Shown: positions 1 through 15,558, numbered from the stretch's first letter. The stretch is DNA of 64,000 nucleotides from Antennarius striatus (GCF_040054535.1 NC_090789.1:2310197-2374196); one strand, 5' to 3'. Numbers and translations: made by a program. Notes: generated from the sequence alone by a model not told the origin.

Positions 1-3000
1 TGACTTGCAGGTGCCACTTGTCTCATTTCATGACATGAGTTTAAATATTAGAATAACAGATCTTTATTTGGAAAATCCATCATGCGGCTATAATAACATG
101 TAGATTTCATATTAAAGATTGTCCTATTCAAACATGGTTTTGAAGCAGGGGAATATCTATTTTCAAGGTCATGCAAACATACATCATAACACACTAGGTG
201 CTTATCAGGTCATTAGGGTGTAAGCAACCAAAATTACCTCAAAGTAATTACCAGCCAGTGGCTCCCAGTGGCCCCCGGGGCATCTGCAGGAGGCATTCCT
301 GCACCGCAACCTAATAGTAAATAGATAGTCGGCTGCCCCACATGTATAAACTACAGCCTTTGAGTTTGCTTATATTGGCTTAACATTAATTGTTTGTATT
401 GCAAGCAATTCTGGAACAGGAGCCAAAGTTCTAGAGGGGTTTATTTTTTTCAGTTCATTCCCGCTGCATTAATTTATTTGTGAATATACGTCGACGTGTT
501 CACATCAAGGAAAAGCTGCATTTACACCAGTTTGTGCGCAACACTGGAAAAACTGTCTGTTTTACCCCTACAGCAAGAAATTCTAGCTTGTTTATTCTCT
601 CGCAGCATAATCCATCCTGTTCTTTTCCACGAGAAACACTGACAGGCACTTTGAAGGAGTTTTTCAGTCGGGTGTTACCGGAGGAGAGAGATTGGAATAC
701 TTGTCAAGTTGTCACTTTTGCCTCCCAGAGGTTTTCTTTTTCTTTTATATGTGAAAAGGTTTGAACAAAATGACGTTATCCTCATTTAACAGATGTTTTG
801 AGCCTCCAGAACAGATACTGTGTGGTATTATTATTCCACAACAGGAGTGCATCGTTGTTAGTCTCTACTATCTGCACAGCACTTAATGGAATTAAATGGG
901 AAGATTGATTCCACTGCCATGTTTGAATGCTAAACATAAATCTGGAAACAGCAGGTAGTTAGCTTATTCGTATAAAGGCTCTGATGAAGAGATAAATCTG
1001 CCGTGACTCGGTTGACTCATAATAAATATGTGTACCCCCACCTGGAAAGGTCACCAGTTGACAGATACTATTTGTTTAATCCCTAAAAATAATGAAAACC
1101 TTTGAGCTAAAACCACATCTTGTTGACGATGGTAAATAAAAGATAGGTTTGAGTCATACCTTTTGGATATTACATAAACGTCCAGGTAGAAATCTGGTGG
1201 GCAGAGTTCACCCTGTTACTGAGATCACACTGATGAGCACTAAATCTCCAGGAAGTGATAAAAAAAAACAGCTTTCAAAAATGTTTCATTTAAATTAACA
1301 GGATTTTGTGATTTCTTCCTTCCTCTGGGTTTCTATATGAAGGGGCTCAGAGCCTTTAGCATCGCTGGGTGTAGAGGTCGTGTTAAATGAGATTAAAGCG
1401 TTTAGTGTGGCGGCTGTGGATCAGAGCTCTGAGTAGGTTGATTGTCAAGGGGGTGGTTTGACCCTTGACCCCTCCTGTTGGAATGTCCTTGGGGTATAAC
1501 CCTGAATTTTACAATGCATGTAGTGCATTTTGAATGGAAGAATCTTACAAATTCACTCTCATTACACTACAAATCTGATTCCAAAAAGTGCTTTCACTTT
1601 TGCTCGGCAGAAATTAGCACAAAATACTGAATATTGCTTGTAATTCTCATCAAATGGGTCAGTTCTTTTCATATTCACATTCACATTCCAAATCATGGGT
1701 TCAAATAGTCATCCTTGAGTCTGTCTGTTCGGTAAAAAATAATTATTTTTTTCAGCCATGATACTCACAGGACTAGAGACGTCTGTCTACTCGTACATGT
1801 GTTCTTGGTCCCCAGAGGATGAAACCCACTGATTTTGGAACTGGGATACCTTCTACTGCAGCAATGAGGAGGATATATCCTGTTTAGAATTTGGATAGAT
1901 AGCTGTAAAATTTCATACTTGCTTTAATTTCCAGTTCAGGTTGAGCTTTGTGCATTTTTGTGATGCTTTCCTTTTTTATACAGGAACATCATTTTGAATT
2001 TGTCTGAAATTTGATTTATGACCAAGGACTTACAAAACTAATTCCATTCCCATCCACCTCAGCTGTCAGCCTATTCTATATTTACTGCAAGTTAAGAAAT
2101 GTCAATGTGATAAAATTACAATGACAAACAAGTTGCTTGGTAGAATGTTAGCATGGTAAACTCTGTAAAATCATGTCGGAGATGGAAAACCTGTGATCCA
2201 GTACAAAACATTTTAAATTCCTTCTTTGTCCCTGCATGGATTTCATTATTTTGGGCTTTTCTTGCTCTCCTTTCTCAGAAATGGGGCTCCGACTAATGAT
2301 TCTGTTTTGTACCTCTGTCTCCAGTCACACACTGAATGTGTTTTCACAAATGCATTTCTCGTGATAAGTGTGACCATAGATGTGCAGACCTATGAAGACA
2401 AATCTCATCATTCAGATGTAAGTGGTTTCACAGATGAGGACACCATGTTCTATGCCGCAGAACAATCTTTGGATATGCCCTAAAAATATCTCCAACAGAC
2501 TTGAAGTGAAATACTTAACACCAGGATTTATTCTGAAGTCGTTTCCCACCTTAATGTTGTATTAAATGTTTGTAGAAGGTTATAAATACAACTGAAAAAT
2601 CCTTAAATCACGCAATCTTTTTGTATCTACACTCAAGCAGAGTACAGAAGATGAAACTCGACCAGAAACAGATCATATGATGCTGTTCTTTTTATAAAGA
2701 GCTTTTAGTTATTGTCGCCAGGAAGCGTTTGTTCCAAAGGTTCAACAGCACAGCTTGGATATGAACGCAGACTGCTTGTGTTTCATTCTGGGAACCATTA
2801 GCTTCATAAACTGCTGATAGTGGGAACGCTACAGTATCTTTGAGTTTGCAAAATTTAGTTTTGGGGATCTGTCTATCTTTGATCGGGCAAATAAAAGGAG
2901 GGAAAAGAGCAATGAACACATGAGTGCTTGTGAAAGGTTAAGTTGCCTGGGCAGGGTGAGGGTTGAACAAGAAATTGATGAAGGTGTTCCCATTCAAGTG

Positions 3001-3625
3001 GCAAAACATAATGAAACAGTCAAACACAACAGGGCCTTCCTAAATGGCCTTATTGATGTGACTTCCTTGCTTGGCCGGCAGGAGCTATCATGGTGCGAAT
3101 AGTGAATCATCTAACAAGGGGAATTCCAGGAAGTTCACAAAAACATTATTGAAAAATGACTCTGGAACAGAGGGCAGATTTTACATGTAAATAAATTGAC
3201 AAATTTTATGAGCTTCCTTTCTTTGAAAAACATCTGAGCATCCATAGAGTTCAAAGAAATCATGAAAGCTCCTGATTGTTAAATATCTTTACATATTCCA
3301 TTAATTTTCTTTCCAAAGTGCTTTAAATCAGTATTTTGACACTCTTCTCAAGACTTTCTTGTGTTTCTGAACAGAAATGTTACTGCCTGTGGTGCTGTTA
3401 CAGCACCCGAAGCTGTATGCACGTCAACTCTCCTGCTTAGCTATACTGTATAATATAATGTACACATAACTGTGATGTGATGTTTGGTGCTGAATTCAAC
3501 CCAACTGACAGCTGTGATGACCTAACGTTAAACTAGTGCAAGTAACACAAGTTTGTTTGATGATTGGAATGCCACATGATCCGGCTATTGGATGGATTGC
3601 CATGAGTCGGACTCTCCATGCAGCC
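1..3625. other. Intergenic, no gene seen
   Basis: AT-rich sequence with only short open frames that lack codon structure or recognisable domains. I see no exon with a convincing frame plus splice signals. It may hold distal regulatory DNA of the miR-9 locus to the right, but nothing in the sequence proves this. Confidence 0.6.
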
Positions 3626-3693
3626 TCACTGGTGGTCTAGTGGTTAGGATTTGGCGCTCTCATCGCCACGGCCTCCGATTCCCGGTCAGGGAA
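3626..3693 (+). pseudogene. tRNA-Glu (CTC) pseudogene
   Basis: The D-arm and anticodon-arm sequence of eukaryotic tRNA-Glu(CTC) is almost intact, including GGTGGTCTAGTGGTTAGGAT and an anticodon loop CTCTCAT containing CTC. The end CCCGGTCAGGGAA is also canonical. About four bases are missing from the 5' half of the T stem and loop, and the third acceptor-stem base is mismatched, so the T arm cannot form. The outer pair of the anticodon stem has changed from C-G to T-A with pairing kept. The A and B box sequences are partly present, so some Pol III transcription is possible, but a functional tRNA is unlikely. It could instead be the head of a tRNA-derived SINE, though I see no SINE body after it. 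Confidence 0.85.
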
Positions 3694-6600
3694 CAGCTGT
3701 GTTTTGAATGTTATCACCTGAGTATTTATATACTTTATATTTTTCTAGGTGTGTCTATAGATTTAGATACAGTATATGTGTACATACAGTACAACATTAC
3801 ATATCTGAGGTTATGCAGACTTACAAAAATAACAATTTTGAATTGCAAAAAAGGCTAACAATGAGCTTCCCCTTCTTGAAATCATCAGCCACAACTGATG
3901 AGTTTCATGATTATTTAAAATACTATAATATTAATATTTAAAAAATTGATTATACGGTGGAATTGGACTAGGGAAGAGTGTGTTAGGCTGATACTGGACA
4001 ATTTGATCACTTCGAACAAACCATAGAGAGACCCGTATCCTGTTTGACCAGGTGGGGCAGTAGATAGCTAGAAATAAATAATAGTGACTGAAATACACAA
4101 AGTGTCCACGCGATGGCAGCATAAGCCCATAGATCCAGCTGTGACGCATACGTGTGAGACGGGGACGAATATCTCGGTTTAAATCTTTTTAAATCATGTT
4201 CAGTCGTTAAAAACTCGTCAGCTCCTGTAATTTCCCTAAGTGAGACGCAAACGCAGGCAGGGATTTAAACCATTTTCTTGTTGGGTTCCTAAAACCAGTG
4301 GGACCAAAAGGCTGCAGCAGGCAGCAGATTACACTTTAAGATCGGCCTCAATAACGTGCACAAAATTTTCAAACTATTTCACGGAAGAGATTTCACATGC
4401 TGGTGATATTTGTGCGGCTGCGTGTCCCAGAAGATCTGCATCAAATGAGTCCTAATAGAATTAAGACACCAGGTTGGATTTGTCCTGTGAGGGCGATAAA
4501 TTTATATTTTAATTGATGGTGTCTTTAAAAATAATGGTCAAGAAACGTTTTGTAGTTTTTTTTAATCATTTAAAAATCTCAGAGTATGACTATGACTACA
4601 TTTTCTACATATGTTGGCATTTCTTCAAACGAATTTTATCGCTTGAGATTACCTTTCCCCAAAAATCTTACCACAATTAATCGGCAATCAAAATATTACT
4701 TTACACACCAAAGAAATGCGAAATGGGGAATGTAGGCTCTGAAAACATTGGTGCGACTCATTCAAGTTTAGTCTATTTACTCTTGGATCGTCATGAAATT
4801 CCGGAAAGGAGATGAAAAAGAGAAGCCAAAGCAAATAAAAATAAAGTCCGAAATTAATTTTTCAGAACAATATTTTCAAAAACCTGAAACATTATTCACT
4901 ATTTTTGCTTTTATGGAGCTGATGATTTAATTTCTGTACGTCAGTAGGTTCATAAACCTTAATGAAGAGTGTGTGGTTTAAAGGAGTTCAATCTGAAATG
5001 AACCCTGAGGTTAGTCCATAAACACCTTGTTTGTTATTTATTGTAGTTTACCGTGATTATTATTATTATTATTATCATTTAAAGCTCACAAATTATTATT
5101 ATTTTCTTTATAGAGTGTCTGTAATGAGTGGGATACCTGTTGGCAGACATGCTTTAAAAATGTCTTCTTGAGCCTGTTGAAATCAATCTCTGAATGTGAT
5201 CAAATTAAATTAAATCATTATTTCAATCACATTCATTTTTAAATCAGGCTTGATTCTGACCATTTATGATCAGACAAAAAGATGCTCTCTTACTGGTTTT
5301 ACAATAAACAGCTTGATGGTAAAATCCCAGGGATTATTAACATTTAATAATGTAAATTTCAAATACTGTCCTATAAAACAATGCTCGTAACTGCACACCT
5401 CTTTTTAAAAATACAAAATAACAATAAAAACTTTCCAGTAAAATAGTCTTTGACTTATTCCTTTAATTATTATAAGTAACAGGTTTTGCATTTAAAATGG
5501 CCTTTAATGATTGTTAAATTATTATTTTTTTGTTTTTTTAAATTTTTTAATTTGTTTAGAAATTAACAGCAGAATTTTCTTTACTTACATTATATCTATC
5601 CATGTCAACTTCTATACTGTAGTAATGATATTCTGAATGCAGAACTGGTTTGTCTGTTGGTCTATGTTCACAGTTGAACATCAAGTCAATATCAGCTCCC
5701 CAAAAAATCAAAGTAAGTTCTATTAATCTGTTTCAAAAAGCCCTTGAAAAAAAATCCAGACTCTAAACTCTTACAGTCACCTTTAAGGTCTTTATTTTAT
5801 GTTGATTTTATTTAATTCTTATACATGTTCAATTAAATTGCTCTTCTGTGTCTCACAGTCCATAAACAATCAGCAGATTGCTGAATTTTGTTCTCTTTTT
5901 GGTAGCTAATAGATCAAATCTAAACAAGAATATCCTACAAACGACCCAATATGATGAAGTACAAGAGATCAGAGACAACGACACAAGAACCACCAGAATC
6001 TGAAATCAGGTCTCCTTTGACAGGACAGGCTTTTATAAAGTTAAAAAATGTCACAAGTTTTCCCTCAAAGGAAACCCGTATGAAAACGTGCCATAAGACT
6101 GTGTAGAACATCTAGAATTTAAAGAGATTACATGTTTATTTTTGCAAATTTATACAATCACTTGATTACAAAAGCTTTAAAATAAATAACAAATGGGAAC
6201 CCGTGTCCTTTTCAGTAAATTACAAACTGGAAGGGCACAAGGAGAATGTACACCTCTTTAGGCGGCAAAAAGATTCCTGGATCCACACCTTGATCCTAAA
6301 AAAGTCTCCACTCTGCCCACCCACCTGTGTCCACTGAAATCCACTGAGTTAAGTGAATTTGATGATTACAAGCTTACTGGAAGTCCTCTTCAGGGGCTGC
6401 CAATTGGCTTCATGCAAACCTCAGAAATAGGAGGTGATTAGGAGAGCATGAAAGTCTCAAATACATATTCTCCTGAATTTTATTCTTTGAAGTGTTTTTT
6501 TTTTTTAATTATTTCAAAATGCAATAGTCTAATTTCTTAATAGGTTTCCCACATTTCTGAAATGCCTCTCGCAGGACCTCCCCTTTCATTTATTATGCAC

Positions 6601-8582
6601 CACCATGTCTCATTAAGACACCATTCAAATCGGAGGTTCCCAATTTGAATATTGGCGCGACGTGGGGGTGAAAGGGTGGCAGCAGCGCTGCATGCACTGG
6701 CACAAACACTCACACTGAATCCTTGTGGCCAGGAAAAAGCATTACAACTCCTATTTACAGTAATGCCAGGTGAAGCTTTGCGCGGATAAACTGTGCGTAA
6801 ACGTGCGTTACAGCTGCTTCACCCTGTGCCCGGTGAAGGCTGCAGGGTGTCTGGGCTGGCGGGTAAAACAATGGAGGTGGTGAGGGATGCTGTCAGAGGG
6901 TCTGAGACAGACTGTGACCCACCAGCCAAAAGACTGTCAGCTTCTCACGGCCCGCGGAACACCCCACAATAACTTACAGGGCAACTATAGCTGTTAATGT
7001 TTTCTGACTTTTTACGCACCGGATTCAAAGGAAATAAAGTACTTTTTCTCAGATAAGTTCAATGGCGACACAAATTGCATTATGCTGTCGTTGCCTTGGC
7101 AACGCACCTCATTTGATGCAATGAAGTTAAAACGTTTCCTTAATGGATTTTTATTATATCTCACTAAATAGCTGCACTGGGGGGGGGGGTCGGTTTTGAA
7201 GAGGCTTCATACAGTATGTTTGCTTACCGTTTTCACTTCATGACACAAAGAGAAAATGCATTTAGAAATAAAAACGTGAGCCTCCAATAGAAACCACAGT
7301 CCACCTTTACATGCAAATAAATGTGTTTGTAGAAGCCGGTTTCACATTTACAGGAGCCTATTTCGTGAATACTTCATTTCATTAAACAGCTTATTATTTT
7401 AAACGCCATAATTATAAGTTATACGTATAAAACCTGTCGCTGCAGGCCAATCGCACGCAGGCCTGCAGTCTTCTATAACATGAAGGCCGCATCATGTCCT
7501 TATATTTAAATTCTGGTTGTTATATTTTGCTTTTTTTTTTAGCAGGTTGGTTTCTTTTCTCTCACTAGGTCTGTCACGTTGGACCTGTCAAGCAGCGACC
7601 TCATTTATGGTTAAATTTTAACTAAGACTGATTTGAAAAATGACTTTTCGGACAGTTTTTAGATGTTTGAGACATTTTTTTAGCCCATTAGCGTTTATAA
7701 CCGTTTCCTGGCAACGATGTGCGCTCATGGTGTGAGCGTCTCTGAGAGCTCGTCGGACGTTTGCGTCAATGCTGAATTGGAATTGAGCGAATGTCTCATT
7801 AGAGCTCGATAAATGTGTCTGAAACATGTTTTTGTGAAGGTTCCTGTAGATTACAGACGGAAGCAGCCCATATGTTTAGGCCCACAAACGGAGGAGGTTG
7901 TCTCCGAGTAACCCTTAATGCCTGTAATACTTTTGGGTGGTGAAATGATGACACACATTATTTAAATATATTCTTAGTAAGTTATTAAATCAGTTGAGGT
8001 TATGAGTCTCAACTTATGAACCTTGTATAAACCCTGTATTTTATTATAGTTGTTGTTATTATTGTTGATGCCACACCGTGTGAAGGGATTTCCACACTGA
8101 CTTCAAGCTAATGATGTCTGGGATCTTATTCAAAAACTGTGAGAGGATTCGTCTTTCATTGACTCAAAAGATCTCTCCTATGATTCTCATGATAATGAGA
8201 GGCGCGCCCCTCAAGACCGTCGACAAGTTTCAGCTGCAGACACCAACATCGTTAAGATATGTCCATTCTGGATGAGAGGCCAAATACAAAGAGCATATTC
8301 CTCACGTTTAATCATGTGAATATCAGACCTGCGTGGCGCCTTTTCCCCTGTAATGTGAAGTCTGCATTATATATTCCTGAATAAATCTCCACGTTGGCCT
8401 ATAATAATGTTAATTATGTTAAATCGTAGCATGAAGGTGGTTTATTAAATGAAATGTAGCCCAAAGTAAAATTGTCAGGTTCCACTTTGCGTCATGACTT
8501 ATATTCATAAATGTTCTCGCATTTTAAAATCGCCTTCGGCATTCAATGGATGCTGATGGTGAGATATTACACACTCACGATG

Positions 8583-8584
<2 letters not shown>
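3694..8584. other. Intergenic, AT-rich, no gene seen
   Basis: Contains a short (ATT)n tract near 5,058-5,105 and several homopolymer runs, including a G-run near 7,182. No open frame carries a recognisable domain. A moderate CTCF-like match, CCACGCGATGGCAGC, lies near 4,105-4,119. Nothing else is supportable. Confidence 0.5.

Positions 8585-8656
<72 letters not shown>
8585..8656. repeat. (AC)n microsatellite
   Basis: An uninterrupted dinucleotide run of about 72 bases. Open frames crossing it, with Cys-Val or His-Thr runs, are artefacts of the repeat. Confidence 0.97.
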
Positions 8657-8660
<4 letters not shown>

Positions 8661-8929
8661 CGTGTCTCAGAGTGAGGCTGGGTGGATGAATGGACGCGCT
8701 GCCACCATGCATGCACTTCTACGCGCATCTGTTGGGGGGCGTGAGAGGCGCTGCCACGACTCCTCATTACAATTACATCGACTGTCTTGCATAATATCAA
8801 AAAATCTCAGAGGGTGGGAACAGTGTTACATCACGGACTCATGAGGGGGTGGGTCTTGGACGGGAGTATATGATTTAGGACAAATGAGACCTTAAGCCAT
8901 TTGGAGATAACGGTGGTGGAGATGTAGCC

Positions 8930-9207
8930 GTCCGGGCGGGCAGCCCCCAACTCTCCAATTTGGTGGAGGGGAGGACAGGGGGCTGTGGATGTGGAGGACA
9001 GCCGTGTGACGATATGCAGAGAATATACAAGAGGACCCGTTAGTTTAACAAAAATGGACGAGGCCGGCGAGACGTCACGATGCGCCGTCGCCAAGAAGCT
9101 CCACACGCCGCTCATGAACGCGCACCGCACGTCCGGAGGGACCGCAGCTTACCAGGAGCTCAGCCAAGCCCCACCGCAACCCACCCCGCAGCATCTGAGA
9201 TGAAACA
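8930..9207 (+). ncRNA. Candidate first exon of the miR-9 host transcript
   Basis: A GC-rich, CpG-bearing block stands out from its AT-rich surroundings and ends in a good splice donor, ACA|GTAAGA (intron from 9,208). Upstream, near 8,865, is a TATA-like GTATATGA; a CRE-like GACGTCAC lies near 9,071. A 49-codon frame (9,054-9,203) begins with an ATG in fair context after AACAAAA and stops five bases before the donor. It has no recognised domain (begins MDEAGETSRCAVAKKL). The block is about 4 kb upstream of the miR-9 hairpin on the same strand, so I infer that it starts the primary miR-9 transcript. The start coordinate is approximate. It could instead be the first exon of an unrecognised coding gene. 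Confidence 0.35.
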
Positions 9208-12200
9208 GTAAGAAACATAATTCAGATTATATGTGATTTTAAAGCGTTTTAGTCTTGAGTTGGAAAAGAAAAACCTGCAGCGGCGGCGCAGTACGGGTTT
9301 CTATGTGACGAGCTGGGGCGCGTTAAGGCTGGAGCGGAACGCACTGCGCGTTCAGCGCTGTTGTGAAATAAGTGAAGATCTACAGGCCGATTAAATGCAC
9401 ATGCATGACCACATTTTTCTCCCGTTGCGATTTGTTCCGTTCTATAATCAGTTTAATGTGTGTTTGAAAGGTGCAGCATGCAGCAGCAGCAGCAGCAGCA
9501 TCCGAGATAAAGGCTGCGCTCCATCTGATAGAAGCACAAACGTGTAGTTTCACTTGTGGCTGCAAACACTTTTTGGCACGACATGTCCAAAGGAGTTTGA
9601 CCTCACGTTAACGTTCGGATGTCAGCATTACAAATGTCTGTATTGTGTTAAAAATGTCTGTTAACGCGCTCCACTGGCTTCTCAAACGCTTTTTGATTAC
9701 TTTCTGTCTTCTTTATCACCATTAATGGTGATCTAAGACGCGCTGTCACTCTCACTCCAATCCCTCTGCTTCGGTTAAAAATATGACTTGAATATTTCTC
9801 TTTTTCTTTTTAATTTTTGCCATCATCCTCCCTTTAAAGCAATTTTTTAGATTTAAATAGGAATCATTCCAGTGACGCTGACTCCCTATTGTCCCCACTG
9901 CTTTCCCATCATTTCTGTCACTTTATTTTACAAATTTCAGAGATATCAATCCCTCACTGTAGATTTTACAGAAGTTTAATGACACAGTTGCAGGGGGAGG
10001 TCTAACCACACCGACCTGCGGTGGTGTCTGAGTGGCCTCGGCCAGCGCAACCTCTCTCATCCCGGTGCTGAGTTCTGTTCGGTCCGTTTGTTGGCGACAG
10101 ATTGTGACCCTTACTGTGTGAGCGGGTGGAAAAGCATGAAAGAGCAAAAGCTTGTGCGTTTCCTGCAGGATTGGATTAGGCCTGGTGTCACCACAGAGGT
10201 TACATAAGGCCTGCTTAATCTGTGAGAGTCTGACTTCCCTCTATGTTATTATATTATAAATATCACTACATATTTTATGTAGAATTGACTTTAAGATAGC
10301 TGCTGAAAGTGCGTTCAGAATCCCCGCACCAGACCGCGTTAATTCGCCCATGCATGCAAGAAGTTTTCCACTTTAACTCGCTGCGTGCATTTCTTTCTAT
10401 ATGCATTCAAACCGATTTAAAGGGAAATATTTGTAACGCATATTTTTACGCGTTCTTTGCGTATTTTGTGTTCATCGCTGAGGTCATGAGCTGCATCGGT
10501 CAATCGCAGCTGAACCAGGCCGGACGGTGGAAATGCGCAATTAGTTCCCCCGCGATGACGTGTGGTAAACACAACATTTACATTTGTACAGGTGAATCCA
10601 GGTATATTTAAAAAAGACGCACTGATTTCGTGTGTTAATTTCATTCCAGGTGCAAGTTAGGAGACTTGAACCTGGAAGATTTAAACTGACTCGCTGAGGA
10701 TTTGCAGCAGCTTCTCTGGAGCTTCACTCTGGTGCAGTCAGAGAAGCTGCAGGTGCAAAGCTCTGACAAGCTGGACTCACAATGACCTATATCAGCAGGT
10801 TTACTATGCAGGGCATTTCCAGGGATTTTCCAGAGGGGGGGGGGTGGGGGTGTCCGTATGACTCACACTATACTTAGATGTCTCTCAAGACATTCTTGAT
10901 CTACTTCTAAGTCATTTTTTTGTTCTTCCTTTCAGAGTCACGCACCAGAACGCATCTGAAACCAAAACGAGCCCCCCCCCCCAACTTCCAGGTGAATATG
11001 AATCCTGTCACCTTTGCTGCTGTGTCACAGACAAAACCAAACTCACAAAATCAAAATATCCACATAATACAATTTACATTTCCCAGCTGATGACCCCTGG
11101 AAATAAAAAAAAGAAGAAGTCCCTCCTGGACCGTCTCTGCGGACGCAGCGGTTCCGCTCACATTTGACAACATTTACAGCATCTTTTAATGACCGAGGCA
11201 ATCTGTTGAAAGAGATTATTGTTCAACGGATTGCTGACACGTCACCTTGAAAGAAAACTTCAGGGTAATATCCCTACAGATACTTAAGGGTCAGTTCGAT
11301 GGGACGCAACTGTGCGTAATGTCCCTCTCCTTCATTACTCCGCTGTCCGCAGGTTTTAAGTAGCAGCTTTATAGCAGCTTATATAATGTCACCATTTCCT
11401 CTGTTATACCGTTGGAGTATTAAGGATAGGTCGTCTCTTTTGAGCCTTTTAATGCACTCAGCAGTGCTCACTGTTTAATGCGTCAATCAAGAAAAATTTC
11501 GAACCTTTGGTATAATAAATAGATAAATAAATAGGACGTTGCAAAGATATTAGTTCCAATCGTATTTATTGCATTTTGAACAACGCACAGTTAAAAAATA
11601 AAATAAAAAATTGATCCACTGTACCTACCGCACTTTTACGCACATTCGATGCAATTAGAAATAATATGAGTATAGTATTAGAATTATAAACAATTTATAA
11701 AACGTTTTAATCAAATGCAACTTTATTTATCATGACAACAATGGTCGCCCCCACTTATCAATCCGCCACATATCAGATGCACACATAGAACAAAAAGGAC
11801 ACAAAAATGACATTTGTAAAGTTTAGAAATAATTTATTGAATGTAGGCCTCGTTATTAAATATAAATCAAGCGTCATACATTTGTCTGTTCGTCCCTCCA
11901 TTCTCAGGCAGGGTTAATTAACGTGTGTGTGATTAGTGGACGGAAGCACTGGCCTATTTTCACGATGCTGCAAGAAAGAGCACGCTCTCCATTATGGTGG
12001 CGCAATTAGACATCACACCTCAACGCGCCACCGCCAACGCCACCCATGTACGTGACGTCACACCTCTCCACACACACACACACACACTCTACCAAGAAGA
12101 AACAGTGAGAAAAATCTGACTTTAAAAATTGACAGAATGATATATTCAGTTAAATATTACATGTAAATGTTATTCCAAAAGGATATTATATACATTACAT

Positions 12201-13096
12201 CACAATAAAAATAAATCTATTCCAAATCCAATAATTGCAGGGATGTTGCAAGGACTTGCAGGGTCACCAAAACGATGATGACATTAAATTGATAATCAGT
12301 GCAACATATTTTCATATTAAATAAGTAATATAATTTTATGAGGTTGTTTTTTTTTTTTTTTTGCACATTCAGGTGAAGAATTGAGTTTGCACTTCCGTCA
12401 TTCTCAACAAAATCTCAAAACAAAGTCGTTCACACCTGAACTAACAAGTTAGATATTCTTTTAGAAGAAGAAATTAATGTTAAATGTTAATAATATTTGA
12501 ATAATCCTCAGGATATTTTAAGAGGGATAAAATAAAAGGTGGATACTGCAGGAAAAAAGTGCATTCTTAATAATTCTGAATATTAAGAATCTTCCTGTTT
12601 ACCTCTATAAACCTTTATGTATCGTTGAGTATTCACCCTTGCTGTCAAGTGTACATGTTTCTACTATAATATTTTTCTTTACAGGACTATTTTCATAAAA
12701 TATTCCCCTCAGTGCTATCTTATTCCCAGCTTGAAGCCCCCCGTAAAGATCTTTATTGTTGTTGTCTTTCGTCCACTGGATCGTCGGCTTCAATGCTTTG
12801 TTTTGAATTCCCATAAGAACCCATTCACATTTCGGTCATATAAAAAACACTTAATAGCTTGGAAAATGTGTTTTCCCAGCAGTATCCCTTGTGAATCTTT
12901 AGTCATGCTTGTTTTTCATCTCATTTCACTGAAGCATTTTTTAACACCGTTTGACAAATTATCTGCACTAACACTCCAAATTTATGACTACAATTATCAT
13001 CCCACCTCTGGAATATGTCCAAAACGCAGTCAAGTTAAAATTTGTTTGGGTGAATTAGCCCTTTACGAGCTTCCCTGTCATTGTTTGTCCTTACAG
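9208..13096. other. Inferred first intron of the miR-9 host, no coding gene
   Basis: AT-rich, with homopolymer C and G runs (for example 10,836-10,848 and 10,974-10,982) and a short CA tract near 12,066. A CRE-like TGACGTCA lies near 12,053 beside the motif ATTATGGTGGCGCAATTAG near 11,992. A strong hairpin at 10,701-10,759 is listed separately. No coding exon is supportable. Confidence 0.4.
10701..10759 (+). other. Unrecognised stem-loop, possible small RNA precursor
   Basis: The arms pair as TTTGCA plus GCAGCTTCTCTG against CAGAGAAGCTGC plus TGCAAA. This gives 18 perfect base pairs interrupted by one three-base bulge, with a loop of about 20 bases. The size and single small bulge resemble a short microRNA precursor, but I do not recognise either arm. 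It lies 2.4 kb upstream of miR-9 on the inferred host transcript. Because the stem is a palindrome, the minus strand would fold equally well. Chance or an old inverted duplication is possible. Confidence 0.35.
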
Positions 13097-13152
13097 GTTT
13101 TGTCGGAGGTTGTGTGTGTGTACGTGTGTGTGTTGCTGGTTCACAGGCCTGA

Positions 13153-13240
13153 GGGGTTGTCTGTTATCTTTGGTTATCTAGCTGTATGAGTGACGTACAT
13201 TTTTCATAAAGCTAGATAACCGAAAGTAACAAGAATCCCA
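13153..13240 (+). ncRNA. mir9-1: miR-9 microRNA precursor
   Basis: The hairpin carries both mature arms of the animal miR-9 family as I recall them. miR-9-5p is at 13,167-13,189 (starts TCTTTGGTTATCTAGC) and miR-9-3p is at 13,206-13,227 (starts ATAAAGCTAGATAACC). The arms pair along the stem, and the outer stem (GGGGTT against AATCCC) resembles mammalian mir-9-1, while the loop (about 13,190-13,205) differs. miR-9 is a brain-enriched regulator of neural progenitor proliferation and differentiation, acting in Argonaute complexes on targets such as Hes, Tlx and REST mRNAs (established knowledge). The mrpl24-hdgf-prcc cluster to the right, also on human 1q22-q23 with MIR9-1, supports the mir-9-1 identity over other teleost miR-9 copies. 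Family membership is near certain; the paralogue number is inferred from synteny. Confidence 0.97.

Positions 13241-15558
<2,318 letters not shown>

Noticed and set aside
12605-12814. Minus-strand frame ending in MGIQNKALKPTIQWTKDNNN
   Set aside because: Looked like a transposon fragment at first glance, but no family motif or inverted ends could be identified nearby.
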